From JBBRWV01 sp038248985 (GTDB lineage Bacteria > Planctomycetota > Phycisphaerae > WQYP01): DNA of 16,097 bases. The position numbers and the translations under genes are program-made. The stretch's first letter is position 1. The number at the start of each line of letters is the position of its first letter. The stretch is from contig JBBRWV010000088.1 in the NCBI GenBank assembly GCA_038248985.1, positions 1-16,097 of the forward strand. The letters run 5' to 3'. The notes beneath the pieces are model-generated. The model had not been told where the DNA came from. It did no database searches and was given only the letters and a program-made list of their open reading frames with translations. Of the stretch, positions 7,109 to 14,844 are shown one piece after another.

Positions 7109-8761
7109 GTGTCAGGTCGGATGGATATGCGCAGCGAAAGTGATGCAGCGACAATTTCGACGGAGGTGGAGGAGCTTGCGTCGCCAGCGCGGGCGACGGG
7201 TATGCGTGCGCCGGGTCGGACGCGAATCACGCTGCCGGTGAAGACGACGCTGGGGTTGTTGACGTTGCTGGTGGGCGCGGTGGGGTTGTGCGGGGTGGTG
7301 ATATTGATAGCGACGCGGTCGATGCTGCAGGAGAACAAACACTCGCAGGTGAGCCAGTTGGCGTATGGCCTGGCGGCGATGCTGGGATCGGAAGGGGGTG
7401 GGAAGTCGGAAGAAATCGAGCATGATCTGGCGTCTCTGGACAAGATGCCGGACCTGGATTTTGCGGTGTTAACCGATACGAACATGGTGATCCAGGGGGG
7501 GCATTATGGAACGCCGCCGGCGTGGAGCGCGTTTGGGGCGGAGATGGGTCCGGGTTCTACGGGTCTGGCGGGGAAGGTGGGTCAGGTGCGGGAGTTGCGG
7601 CACGAATCGCGGACGAGTTACGTGGTGAGTGTGCCGGTGTTCACGGGGAAGAAGGGCCGCAATACGCTGGTGGGGTATTTGCATGTGGCATCGAGCAGCG
7701 AAGGGGTGGAGGCGAAGTTAAGGTACTTGCAGGGGTTTATTTTGCTGACGTGTATGGGCGTGGTACTGCTGGCGGTGCCGATAGCGGGGTTGATTGCGCG
7801 GCATATCACGGTGCCGATCCAACGTTTGGCGCAGGGGGCGCATGCGCTGGCGGAGGGGGAGTTGTCGCATCGGGTGGAGATCAAACGATCAGACGAGCTG
7901 GGGGAACTGGCGGTGGCATTTAACCGGATGGCGGACACGGTGCAGAGCCAGCAGGAAGATATTCGACAGGCCAATCAGGGGCTGGAGCAGAAGGTGCAGG
8001 AGCGGACGGGGGAACTTGAGAAAGTGAATCGGAGGCTGAAGGCGGAGATTTCGGAGAAGGAAGATTTCCTGCGGGCAGTGAGCCACGATTTGAACGCGCC
8101 GCTGCGGAACATCGCGGGGATGGCGAGCATGTTGATCATCAAGTACCAGGCGACGCTGGAGAAGGATGCGTTGCAGCGGCTGGAGCGGATACAGAAGAAC
8201 GTGGAGATCGAGAGCGAGCTGATCAACGAGCTGCTGGAATTGAGTCGGATCAAGACGCGGCGGGAGAAGCTTGACGATGTGGATCTGCATGAACTGGTGG
8301 GATCGGTGGCGGATCAATTTTCGAGCGATTTTGAGACGAAGCGGATTACGCTGAAGCTGACGAGCCATCTGCCGGTGATGCATTGTGAGCGGAGCCGATT
8401 CCGACAGGTGTTTCAGAATTTGATCGATAATGCGGTGAAATACATGCGGGAGGATGGGCCGCGGGAGATCTGTGTGGGGATGGAACGGGAGAAGAACGAC
8501 GTGGTGTTGAGTTTCCGGGACACGGGGATGGGAATTGCGGCGGACGAGTTGCCGCATCTGTTTCATGTGTTTCGGAGGGCGAAGAGCGCGAGCATGTTGA
8601 AGATACCGGGGAAGGGCGTGGGGCTGGCTTCGGTGAAGTCGATTGTGGAGAACTACCACGGGCGTCTGTGGGCAGAGTCTACGCCTGGCGTGGGGACGAC
8701 ATTTTTTCTGTCGATTCCCGAGAATCATTTTGTGACAACCGCACAGGAGGTGGCCGCATGA
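7109..8761 (+). CDS. Membrane sensor histidine kinase (TM-periplasmic sensor-TM-HAMP-HisKA-HATPase)
   Basis: The 550-residue inner-membrane kinase starts at a GTG supported by AAGGAA. It has a cytoplasmic N-tail with basic residues, TM1 (about 47-69), an extracytoplasmic sensor of about 140 residues (70-207) with no recognised ligand motif, TM2 (208-230), a HAMP linker (about 229-282, with the ITVPIQRL entry), and a coiled coil (283-320). The HisKA box is VSHDLNAPLRNIAG (His326), the phytochrome-like variant. The HATPase has N-box QNLIDNAVKY (Asn437, Asn441), G1 box DTGMGI (471-476) and G2 box GKGVGL (501-506). There is no attached receiver. Its TGA overlaps the ATG of the next gene (ATGA at 8758-8761), so the two are translationally coupled and the single-domain receiver is the likely phosphate acceptor. 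Confidence 0.95.
   Translation: MSGRMDMRSESDAATISTEVEELASPARATGMRAPGRTRITLPVKTTLGLLTLLVGAVGLCGVVILIATRSMLQENKHSQVSQLAYGLAAMLGSEGGGKSEEIEHDLASLDKMPDLDFAVLTDTNMVIQGGHYGTPPAWSAFGAEMGPGSTGLAGKVGQVRELRHESRTSYVVSVPVFTGKKGRNTLVGYLHVASSSEGVEAKLRYLQGFILLTCMGVVLLAVPIAGLIARHITVPIQRLAQGAHALAEGELSHRVEIKRSDELGELAVAFNRMADTVQSQQEDIRQANQGLEQKVQERTGELEKVNRRLKAEISEKEDFLRAVSHDLNAPLRNIAGMASMLIIKYQATLEKDALQRLERIQKNVEIESELINELLELSRIKTRREKLDDVDLHELVGSVADQFSSDFETKRITLKLTSHLPVMHCERSRFRQVFQNLIDNAVKYMREDGPREICVGMEREKNDVVLSFRDTGMGIAADELPHLFHVFRRAKSASMLKIPGKGVGLASVKSIVENYHGRLWAESTPGVGTTFFLSIPENHFVTTAQEVAA
8745..8750 (+). promoter_or_regulatory. Ribosome-binding site for the response regulator
   Basis: A perfect AGGAGG lies 7 nt upstream of the ATG at 8758, inside the end of the kinase gene. 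It excludes an earlier in-frame start near 8668. Confidence 0.75.
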
Positions 8762-9231
8762 AGGACGCATTTAAGTTTTCCGCCCAGCCGGTGACGATAC
8801 TGCTGGTGGACGATGATGAAGATTGCCGGCAGTTGATCCGGGATGCGATCTGGCAGGGGAAACTGGACAACCCGGTGTTCGAGGTGAGTTCAGGGGAGGA
8901 GGCGTTGCGATTTTTGCGGCGGGAGGGGGAGTATGCGCAGGCCCCGCGGCCGGGGCTGATTTACCTGGATATTGAGATGCCGGGGATGGACGGTCAGGAG
9001 GCGCTGCTGGCGATACGGAAGGATGCGAGATTTTCGGATGTGGCGATCGTGATGATGACGGGGGTGACGGAAGATGAACAGAAGCACCGGGCGATGAGCA
9101 ACGGGGCGAATTCGTACACGAACAAGCCGACGGACGCGATGACGTTCATGCAGACGGTGGTGCAGAGCACGAATTACTGGCTGCGGATTCACCAGTTTCC
9201 GTCGCCGCTGGCGAATGCGGGAGCGGCATGA
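8758..9231 (+). CDS. Single-domain response regulator (CheY/Rcp1-like)
   Basis: The 157-residue soluble receiver has no output domain. It shows the acidic cluster VDDDED (17-22), phosphoacceptor Asp71 in YLDIEMPGMDG (69-79), Thr101 (MMTGV) and Lys123 (TNKP). The YLDIEMPGMDG form and the long loop between beta-2 and beta-3 (RREGEYAQAPRPG) resemble Rcp1-type regulators that pair with phytochrome-like kinases, which agrees with the SHDLNAPL H-box of the upstream kinase. The 4-bp overlap with that kinase gene makes it the cognate partner with good confidence. It probably passes phosphate on or docks to a target; the diguanylate cyclase that follows 69 bp downstream is the nearest candidate. Confidence 0.95.
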   Translation: MKDAFKFSAQPVTILLVDDDEDCRQLIRDAIWQGKLDNPVFEVSSGEEALRFLRREGEYAQAPRPGLIYLDIEMPGMDGQEALLAIRKDARFSDVAIVMMTGVTEDEQKHRAMSNGANSYTNKPTDAMTFMQTVVQSTNYWLRIHQFPSPLANAGAA

Positions 9232-9300
9232 ACGAAGATTGGTGAAATGATTCAAGGAACATAGTGCAGTACCCTCAAGCAAGTAACGGACAGGACGACG

Positions 9301-10311
9301 ATGGGCATAGATGGCAAGATCAAGGTTCTGGTGGTGGAAGACGATCTGGATCAGCGGGAGCTGATACGGGAGACGCTGGAGGACCATTTTGGCGTGGGGA
9401 CGGTGACGTGCGCGGAGAGCGGGCACGAGGTGCTGGGATGGGATTTGTCGAAGTTTGACGCGATTTTGACGGACTTCAATTTGCCGGACATAACGGGGAT
9501 GGAATTTTTGAACACGGTGCTGACGCGGTGCGACCGGCCGGTGATAGTGGTGACAGGGGAGAACGTGCGGCAGATTGCGTCGCAGGCGATACGGGCGGGG
9601 GCGTGGGATTACATTGTGAAGGCGGGGGATTACCTATTCACGATTCCGCTGGTGGTGGAGAAGAATATCGAGGCGTGGAAGATCAAGCAGGAGAACAAGC
9701 GACTGCATGAGCAGCAACAGCAGGCGACGCGGGAGATTTCGCTGAAGAATCAGCAGTTGAAGGACAGCTTGTTGAAGCTGGAGCAGATGGCGGCGACGGA
9801 CCCGCTGACGGGGCTGTATAACCGGCGTCATTTTGGGGATGTGCTGGAGCGTTATTTCGCGGAGAGCCAGCGTTATGGAAAAGATCTGGCGTGCATCATG
9901 TGTGATCTGGATGGATACAAGAAGCTGAATGACACACTGGGGCATCAGTTTGGCGACAAGATATTGCAGGCGTCGGCGAAGATCATCACGTGGAATTTGC
10001 GGGTGATGGATGTGGCGGCGCGGTATGGCGGGGATGAGTTTGTGGTGCTGCTGCCGCATGCATCGGCGGAGCTGGCGCGGGCGGTGGGGGAGCGGATTCA
10101 CACGCAGTTTGTGACGCAGATGAAGTCGCTGGTGCCGAGCGAGTTGTCGCTGACGATGTCGATGGGGATGTCGGCGGTGCAGCACAACAAGCCGAACAAT
10201 TCGGATCAATTGGTGGCGTTGGCGGATGAGGCGTTGTACGACGCGAAGCACCGGGGGAAGAACCAGATGGTGGTGAGTGACAAGGTGCGGTCGCAGGTGG
10301 TTGTGCCGTAG
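9301..10311 (+). CDS. Response regulator diguanylate cyclase (REC-coiled coil-GGDEF)
   Basis: The enzyme makes cyclic di-GMP from two GTP in the cytosol. The 336-residue protein has a receiver (about 7-120: Glu13/Asp14/Asp15, phosphoacceptor Asp58 in LTDFNLPD, Thr85, Lys107), a helical linker (about 121-163, KQENKRLHEQQQQ and so on) able to dimerise, and a GGDEF domain starting at DPLTGLYNRR (167-176). The active site is GGDEF (243-247) with metal-binding Asp202 (CDLDGYKKLN). An inhibitory I-site RVMD (234-237) lies exactly five residues before GGDEF, so product feedback inhibition is expected. No EAL domain is present. Phosphorylation of Asp58 presumably drives dimerisation, as in the PleD/WspR type. 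An AGGA lies 5 nt before the ATG. The gene is the last of the kinase-regulator-cyclase set and converges on the vWA gene 18 bp away. Confidence 0.96.
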   Translation: MGIDGKIKVLVVEDDLDQRELIRETLEDHFGVGTVTCAESGHEVLGWDLSKFDAILTDFNLPDITGMEFLNTVLTRCDRPVIVVTGENVRQIASQAIRAGAWDYIVKAGDYLFTIPLVVEKNIEAWKIKQENKRLHEQQQQATREISLKNQQLKDSLLKLEQMAATDPLTGLYNRRHFGDVLERYFAESQRYGKDLACIMCDLDGYKKLNDTLGHQFGDKILQASAKIITWNLRVMDVAARYGGDEFVVLLPHASAELARAVGERIHTQFVTQMKSLVPSELSLTMSMGMSAVQHNKPNNSDQLVALADEALYDAKHRGKNQMVVSDKVRSQVVVP

Positions 10312-10329
10312 GGAAGGGAGGGGGCGGGG

Positions 10330-11442
10330 CTAGCGGGTGGCGGCGCGTTCGAGCTCGGACTGGGAGAGGAAGAGGAATTTTCCCTGGGCTTTTTTGGTGA
10401 TGGCTTCGAGGGGTGAGAGGGGATCTTCGGCGGTGATTTTGACGGCGTCGATGCGTTGGGAGCCGGCGACGGCGAGGACGGCGGGGGCGAGGGATTCTTC
10501 GAGGCTGTACTTGGCGGTGATGAAGATGATTTGATCGCCGGGGGCCTGGAGGGTGGCGATCATGGAGGATTGGGCATTGGTGGCGCCGCGGGGGGCAAGG
10601 TTGTCGAGGGCGTCGCTGAGGAGGCGGGATTGTTTTTTGTCGACGAAGCCGGATTCGGGGAGACGGAGGATGGCGTCGCTTTGCCAGACGGCGACGATGA
10701 TTTTTTGATCATCGTTGAGGGTGGGGAGGGCGTTGTTGATGCCGCGGAGAACGAAGGAGAAGCATTCCTGCATGGAGGAGGCGGAGTCGACGGAGATGAC
10801 GATTTGTTTGCCGGTGAGGGGAATGCCGAGGAAGTTGGGGCCGGAGACGACGGGGGGCGTGGGGGTGGATGTGCCGTCGGGGTTGCGGGGGGAGGGTCGG
10901 CCGGAGGCGCCGGAGCCGGAGGGGTTGGGAGTGGTTCCGCCGGCGGTGAAGACGACGGCAATGATAACGATGACGATGAGGAGGAGGAGGAGAGCGCCGC
11001 CGCCGATGGCGAACAAGAGCATGGTGTTATTTTTTTTAATTTCTTTGGCGTGGGCGACGGCCTGGGTGGGGCCGCTGAGGGGGATGACTTTTTCGGGTTT
11101 GGAGGGGCGTGTGGGGGTGGTGGTGGGAGAATTGGCGCGTGCCTGACGGAGGCCGGAGCTGGAGCCGCCGAGGTCGGGGGATGCGGGTCGGATGCCGGAG
11201 CGGTTGCTGGGGTCGAACTGTCCGCGGGAGAGGCCGGGGTCGGCGTTGGGGTTGGAGGGTCGTGGGATATCGGTGGGTGATGCGCCGGGGGCGGCGGGGC
11301 GGGCTTTTCCGGCAGCGGGGCCGGTGGCCTTGGGGACCTGGAGGAGCGAGCCGCAGGTGCTGCAGCGGCAGACGCCGCCACGAAAACCTTCATCGAGTTC
11401 GAGGATGGTGTCGCAGTGATAGCATTGGACGACAACGGCCAT
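10330..11442 (-). CDS. Zinc-ribbon/transmembrane/vWA-like protein with a degenerate MIDAS
   Basis: The 370-residue membrane protein starts at the ATG at 11442, chosen because GGAG (11451-11448) lies 5 nt upstream; an upstream in-frame TTG at 11466 has no support. The N-terminal cytoplasmic zinc ribbon has the pattern C-x2-C (Cys7, Cys10) and C-x-C-x2-C (Cys25, Cys27, Cys30). A Pro/Ser-rich linker (about 38-135), one TM segment (about 141-167) and a second Pro/Gly/Ser linker (168-203) follow. The C-terminal half (about 211-365) is a vWA-like fold starting KQIVISVDSASSM and including GATN (286-289). The MIDAS is incomplete: DxSxS is DSASS (219-223), with Ala in the first Ser position, and the usual TDG is TAK (309-311). 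Metal-dependent ligand binding is therefore doubtful. It is the last gene of a leftward unit and starts 20 bp after the LysM gene stop. Confidence 0.82.
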   Translation of the reverse strand: MAVVVQCYHCDTILELDEGFRGGVCRCSTCGSLLQVPKATGPAAGKARPAAPGASPTDIPRPSNPNADPGLSRGQFDPSNRSGIRPASPDLGGSSSGLRQARANSPTTTPTRPSKPEKVIPLSGPTQAVAHAKEIKKNNTMLLFAIGGGALLLLLIVIVIIAVVFTAGGTTPNPSGSGASGRPSPRNPDGTSTPTPPVVSGPNFLGIPLTGKQIVISVDSASSMQECFSFVLRGINNALPTLNDDQKIIVAVWQSDAILRLPESGFVDKKQSRLLSDALDNLAPRGATNAQSSMIATLQAPGDQIIFITAKYSLEESLAPAVLAVAGSQRIDAVKITAEDPLSPLEAITKKAQGKFLFLSQSELERAATR

Positions 11443-11462
11443 GGTTTCTCCGGTAGAGCGTC

Positions 11463-12464
11463 TCAAGGATCGATGTGGATGAGGGAGTGAGATTCCACGA
11501 GGACATTGTACAACTGAGCGAGGTTTTCGTCAGCGAATTTGATGCCGGATGGGCGGTCAGCGGAGGAATTGGTGCGGCGGGATCCAGCGGAGGCGTAGAG
11601 ACAGCCATCGGGGAGTGCGGCGGCGGGAGCGGCGGATTCAAAGCCGATCCAGAGTTTGGAGCCGACTTGGATTTTGGATTGGGAGCGGACGCGATAGCCG
11701 CCACGGGGGAGGTAGAGGCCTTCTTCGATGGTGATGGGGTAGCTGGTGATGTAGAGATCGCGGAGGTAGAGATCGGCGCGGGCCTGGGATTTTTGAAGGC
11801 GGAGGTGGAAGGGGCCGGTGATGATTTTTATGCCGGTGTTGAGTTTGAGGTTGTTGGAACGGAGGCTGGGGTTGAAGGCGGCGAGGAGGGCGGAGGGGAT
11901 TTGATTGCGGCGGGCGATTTTCTGGAAGGTGTCGCCGGATTGAATGATTTCGATTTTGGCGAGGGGATCGTCGGGGAGGACGTCGGAGTCGAAGAAGACG
12001 GATTTATTGAGGGCGGAGAGTTGGGCGCGGAGGTCGGCGGCTTGGGGGTGCGTGGCGGGGAAGTAGGAGAGGGCGGTGTTGAGGGCGGTGCGGGCTTCGA
12101 CGATGCGGCCGGCGTTGAGGGATTGATCCGCGGATTCGAGGAGGGTGGGGATGCGGGCTTCAGCATCGGGGGGAAGAGGGGCGGGCTGGAATTCGGCGCG
12201 GGGAGGGAGAGTGTCAGCGGGGGTGATGGGAAGTGGGTGGTCGGGCGGAGAGAGGGGATCGGTGGGGGGGAGGGTGGGATCGGGAGAGTCAGTGGCGGGG
12301 AGCGAGTCGGGGGATTCAGAGGCGGCGATGCGGAGGAGATCGGCGCGCATGGAATTGCGGAACTGGAGGGCTTGATAGACGCCCCAGCCGACGAGGGCGA
12401 GGACGAGGGTCCACAGGATGATAGCGGCGGGGAGGGAGGTAGATTTTGGACGGCGTCGTGACAT
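11463..12464 (-). CDS. Membrane-anchored LysM protein with a degenerate L,D-transpeptidase (YkuD)-like domain
   Basis: The 333-residue protein is anchored by one N-terminal TM helix (about 12-34) after a basic MSRRRPK start and faces the periplasm. A Pro/Asp-rich linker (50-100), a helical TPR-like segment (102-153), a LysM peptidoglycan-binding domain (171-214, IQSGDTFQKIARRNQIP) and a C-terminal domain (217-332) follow. The last domain matches the YkuD layout: GPFHLRLQKSQ start, YLRDLYITSYPITI strand, GGYRV, LWIGFE, and a final GIKFADENLAQLYNVL-like helix ending IHI. The catalytic S-x-GC(I/V)R motif is replaced by RPSGIKF (304-310) with no Cys, and the HGT histidine is not found, so cross-linking activity looks lost. 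A wall-binding structural or regulatory role is inferred. Longer in-frame readings into the cyclo-ligase gene are spurious: their residues do not look like protein. No clear ribosome site precedes the ATG. Confidence 0.75.
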   Translation of the reverse strand: MSRRRPKSTSLPAAIILWTLVLALVGWGVYQALQFRNSMRADLLRIAASESPDSLPATDSPDPTLPPTDPLSPPDHPLPITPADTLPPRAEFQPAPLPPDAEARIPTLLESADQSLNAGRIVEARTALNTALSYFPATHPQAADLRAQLSALNKSVFFDSDVLPDDPLAKIEIIQSGDTFQKIARRNQIPSALLAAFNPSLRSNNLKLNTGIKIITGPFHLRLQKSQARADLYLRDLYITSYPITIEEGLYLPRGGYRVRSQSKIQVGSKLWIGFESAAPAAALPDGCLYASAGSRRTNSSADRPSGIKFADENLAQLYNVLVESHSLIHIDP

Positions 12465-12498
12465 GAATTTTTGCGGGCGAGGCGGCCCGACACTCACT

Positions 12499-13098
12499 TT
12501 ATGTTGGACGCTGGTGAACGGGAGCGGGGCAGTGGAGGATTTCCTTATCGGTGACAATGAGGTGCATGGGAATGTCGTGAGGTTCGCGCGGGACGGGGGT
12601 GGCGAGGAGTTGCTCGGAAAAGCAGAAGCCGCAGCGGACGCCCTGGAAATCCTGGCGGGCGAGGAAGCGGTCATAGAAGCCTTTGCCGCGGCCGACGCGG
12701 AAGCCTTTGCGGTCGAAGGCCATGCCGGGGATGACGATGAGGTCGACGAGATCGAGGGGGATGATTTTTCCGGTGAGGGGTTCGCGGACGGTGTCATTGG
12801 GGCCGGTGTGGCCGAGGCCGGTGTCGAGGCTGGTGAGTTCGATGGGTTCCATTTTTTTATTTTCCCAGTCGATGCGGGGGGCGGCGATGGATTTGCCTTC
12901 CTGCCAGGCTTTGATGGCGAGGGCGGCGGTTTCGACTTCGGTGGACATGGAGAGGTAGATCATGAGGAGGTTGGCGCGTTTAAATTCGGGAGAGGCGACG
13001 AGGTTATTACAGGCGTCGAGACTGCGGGCGTGGCGCTCTTCGGGGGTGAGGAGAGCGAGCTGGTTTTTCATATCATTGCGAAGGAGATTCTTGGACAT
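12499..13098 (-). CDS. fau: 5-formyltetrahydrofolate cyclo-ligase
   Basis: This cytosolic enzyme (EC 6.3.3.2; fau/ygfA in E. coli, MTHFS in eukaryotes) uses ATP to convert 5-formyl-THF to 5,10-methenyl-THF, returning the storage folate to one-carbon metabolism. The 199-residue length is normal. The family signature runs through IPGMAFDRKGFRVGRGKG and FYDRFL (123-146), including the Gly-rich nucleotide-binding loop. STEVET (52-57) is the folate-site strand and REPHDIPMHLIVT (171-183) the C-terminal motif. The ATG at 13098 lacks a good Shine-Dalgarno, but conservation begins soon after (residues 3-20), supporting it. The gene lies 75 bp after rarA and 34 bp before the LysM gene, all read leftwards. 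Confidence 0.95.
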   Translation of the reverse strand: MSKNLLRNDMKNQLALLTPEERHARSLDACNNLVASPEFKRANLLMIYLSMSTEVETAALAIKAWQEGKSIAAPRIDWENKKMEPIELTSLDTGLGHTGPNDTVREPLTGKIIPLDLVDLIVIPGMAFDRKGFRVGRGKGFYDRFLARQDFQGVRCGFCFSEQLLATPVPREPHDIPMHLIVTDKEILHCPAPVHQRPT

Positions 13099-13173
13099 GA
13101 TGAATACTCGATTCTTGCGGCCGTTTACGAAGGGGTTCTGGGGGCTGCCTCAGCAGATGGAATTTTGATGGGG

Positions 13174-14556
13174 CTAATGTTCTTTCGTATTTTTGGGGCT
13201 GGGGGGTACAGTCATTTGGTTTTTTTCCTGGGCGCGAATTTTAGCGAGCTTTTCGAGATACGCTTTGAAGGTGGCTTCTTTGCCGCGATCGGTGGGGCGG
13301 TAGTAGGTTTTATCGACGCCGAGGTAGTCTTGGGGGACGTAGCCTTCGGGGAAGTCGTGAGCGTATTTATACCCGACATGGCCGAGTTGTGCTGAGCCTT
13401 GGTAGTGGGTGTCGCGGAGGTGGCGGGGGACGGGGACGGTGCGGGCGTGTTCGACGTCGTCTTTGGCTTCGGAGATGGCTATGGTGGCGGCGTTGGATTT
13501 GGGGCAGCAGGCCATGTAGGTGACGGCTTGGGCGAGGGTGAGTTGGGCTTCGGGCATGCCGATGAAATCGACGATCTGGACGGCGGCGGCGGCGAGTATG
13601 AGGGCGGCGGGGTCGGCATTGCCGATGTCTTCGGAGGCGAGGATGGCGATGCGTCGGGCGATGAAGCGGGGGTCTTCGCCGGCGTGGATCATGCGGGCGA
13701 GCCAGTAGATGGCGGCGTCGGGATCGGAGCCGCGCATGGATTTGATGAGGGCGGAGGCGGCGTCGTAGTGTTCATCGCCTCCGGCGGAGTAGACGACGGC
13801 TTTGCGTTGGATGGATTCCTGGGCGACTTCGAGATCGATGGTAATTTTTCCATCAGAAGGAGTGGCGGATCTTTTGCCGCCGGAGAGGACGGCAATTTCG
13901 AGGGCGGTGAGGGCGCGGCGGGCGTCGCCGTCGGAGGTGGTGGTCCAGTGGGCGATGGCTTGGGGGGTGAGGTTGAGGGGGAGTTTGCCGTAGCCGCGGT
14001 CGGGGTCGGAGGCGGCGGCGCGGATGATCTGGGAGATGTCGGCCTCATTGAGGGATTCGAATTGGAAGATTTGAGAACGGGAGACGAGGGCGGAGTTGAC
14101 GGAGAAGAAGGGGTTTTCAGTGGTGGCACCGACGAGGACGATGTGGCCGAGCTCGACATCGCCGAGGAGGATGTCCTGCTGAGATTTGCTGAAGCGGTGG
14201 ATTTCGTCGAGGAAGAGGACGGTGCGTGTGCCGGAGTCGCCGAGGCGGGCGTGGGCGTTGGCGAGGACTTCACGGACTTCTTTGACGCCGACGGCGGCGG
14301 CGTTCATTTCGATGAAGTGGCATTTGGTGTGCTTGGCGATGAGGTGGGCGAGAGTGGTTTTGCCGGTGCCGGGCGGGCCGTAGAAGATGAGGGAGGTGAG
14401 TCGGTCGGCTTCGATCATGCGTCGGAGGAGTTTGCCGGGACCGAGGATGTGGGCTTGTCCGGTGAATTCGTCGAGGGTGCGTGGGCGCATGCGTGCGGCG
14501 AGGGGCATGGAGGCGGCGCGGCGTTCGGCGCGGAGAGGTTCGAAGAGATCGGGCAT
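13174..14556 (-). CDS. rarA: Replication-associated recombination protein A (RarA/MgsA, AAA+ ATPase)
   Basis: RarA is a clamp-loader-related AAA+ ATPase that acts at stalled replication forks and interacts with single-strand binding protein. The 460-residue length fits (E. coli about 447). Seen in order: PLAARMRPRTLDEFTGQ (18-34), Walker A GPPGTGKT (60-67), Walker B LFLDEIHRF (114-122), sensor 1 GATTENP (143-149), the SRSQIF segment with a possible arginine finger (159-164), sensor 2 GDARRALTALE, and the diagnostic C-terminal MgsA-type region with RHLRDTHY, GYKYAHDFPEGYVPQDYLG and KTYYRPTDRGKE. A short charged tail (about 440-460) is extra. All catalytic residues are present. The start at 14556 has no visible Shine-Dalgarno. 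It is the first gene of the leftward unit and diverges from the beta-helix gene across about 290 bp. Confidence 0.97.
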   Translation of the reverse strand: MPDLFEPLRAERRAASMPLAARMRPRTLDEFTGQAHILGPGKLLRRMIEADRLTSLIFYGPPGTGKTTLAHLIAKHTKCHFIEMNAAAVGVKEVREVLANAHARLGDSGTRTVLFLDEIHRFSKSQQDILLGDVELGHIVLVGATTENPFFSVNSALVSRSQIFQFESLNEADISQIIRAAASDPDRGYGKLPLNLTPQAIAHWTTTSDGDARRALTALEIAVLSGGKRSATPSDGKITIDLEVAQESIQRKAVVYSAGGDEHYDAASALIKSMRGSDPDAAIYWLARMIHAGEDPRFIARRIAILASEDIGNADPAALILAAAAVQIVDFIGMPEAQLTLAQAVTYMACCPKSNAATIAISEAKDDVEHARTVPVPRHLRDTHYQGSAQLGHVGYKYAHDFPEGYVPQDYLGVDKTYYRPTDRGKEATFKAYLEKLAKIRAQEKNQMTVPPSPKNTKEH

Positions 14557-14601
14557 GGGGGACGTGTAGGGAGGGGGGCGGGAAGAAGCGAGGGGAGAGG
14601 T

Positions 14602-14615
14602 GGTCAGGGGTCAGG
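14602..14615 (+). repeat. Tandem heptamer GGTCAGG x2
   Basis: Two direct 7-bp units lie in the rarA/beta-helix spacer. The same string appears at the right window edge (16084-16097) and as a single unit at 5182-5190. Confidence 0.55.
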
Positions 14616-14781
14616 GAGCAGTTGGGGGTGGCCGCCCGGTGGTTGACGGAGCGGGGGTGGTAATGAATTTGAAGAGGAAGGCGGGGGATTGGAGAAGGAG
14701 GGAGAGGAAAAGGATGAAGTAGCCGCACGTGGGTGGGGCGTTGGGGAAGTCGTGGCGAGCGGGGAAGGTGGCGCACGGTCT

Positions 14782-14810
14782 TTTACAAGCGGGGGAGTTG
14801 GTGTGATAAT
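14782..14810 (+). promoter_or_regulatory. Sigma70-like extended -10 promoter for the beta-helix gene
   Basis: TTTACA (14782-14787), 17 bp, then GATAAT (14805-14810) preceded by TGT, giving an extended -10. Transcription would begin near 14817, leaving a leader of about 33 nt that contains GAGGAG. This is the clearest promoter in the window. Confidence 0.6.
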
Positions 14811-14838
14811 CGGGTTTGGTGAGGTCGGCTTTTTGGAT

Positions 14839-14844
14839 GAGGAG
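14839..14844 (+). promoter_or_regulatory. Ribosome-binding site of the beta-helix gene
   Basis: GAGGAG lies 5 nt before the ATG at 14850 and only 2 nt before the in-frame GTG at 14847, so the ATG is the start. Confidence 0.7.

Noticed and set aside
8668..8757. Earlier start for the response regulator
   Set aside because: It would overlap the kinase by about 90 bp; AGGAGG 7 nt before the ATG at 8758 decides the start.
10312..10329. Bidirectional terminator between the convergent cyclase and vWA genes
   Set aside because: Only 18 G-rich bases with no inverted repeat.
10456..11280. 274-residue Gly/Asp-rich open frame on + opposite the vWA gene
   Set aside because: It lacks any protein-like pattern, and the opposite strand encodes a zinc ribbon, TM and vWA fold.
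11475..12461. 328-residue open frame on + opposite the LysM gene
   Set aside because: Low-complexity Gly/Glu/Val composition; the minus-strand reading has TM, LysM and YkuD-like patterns.
12465..12797. N-terminal extension of the LysM gene by 111 codons
   Set aside because: The added Ser/Ala/Pro string is a frame shadow of the cyclo-ligase gene; the ATG at 12464 begins a normal basic-plus-TM start.
13399..14646. 415-residue open frame on + opposite rarA
   Set aside because: It is glycine/valine/acid-rich with no domain pattern, lies antisense to an unmistakable RarA, and is explained by the G-rich + strand.
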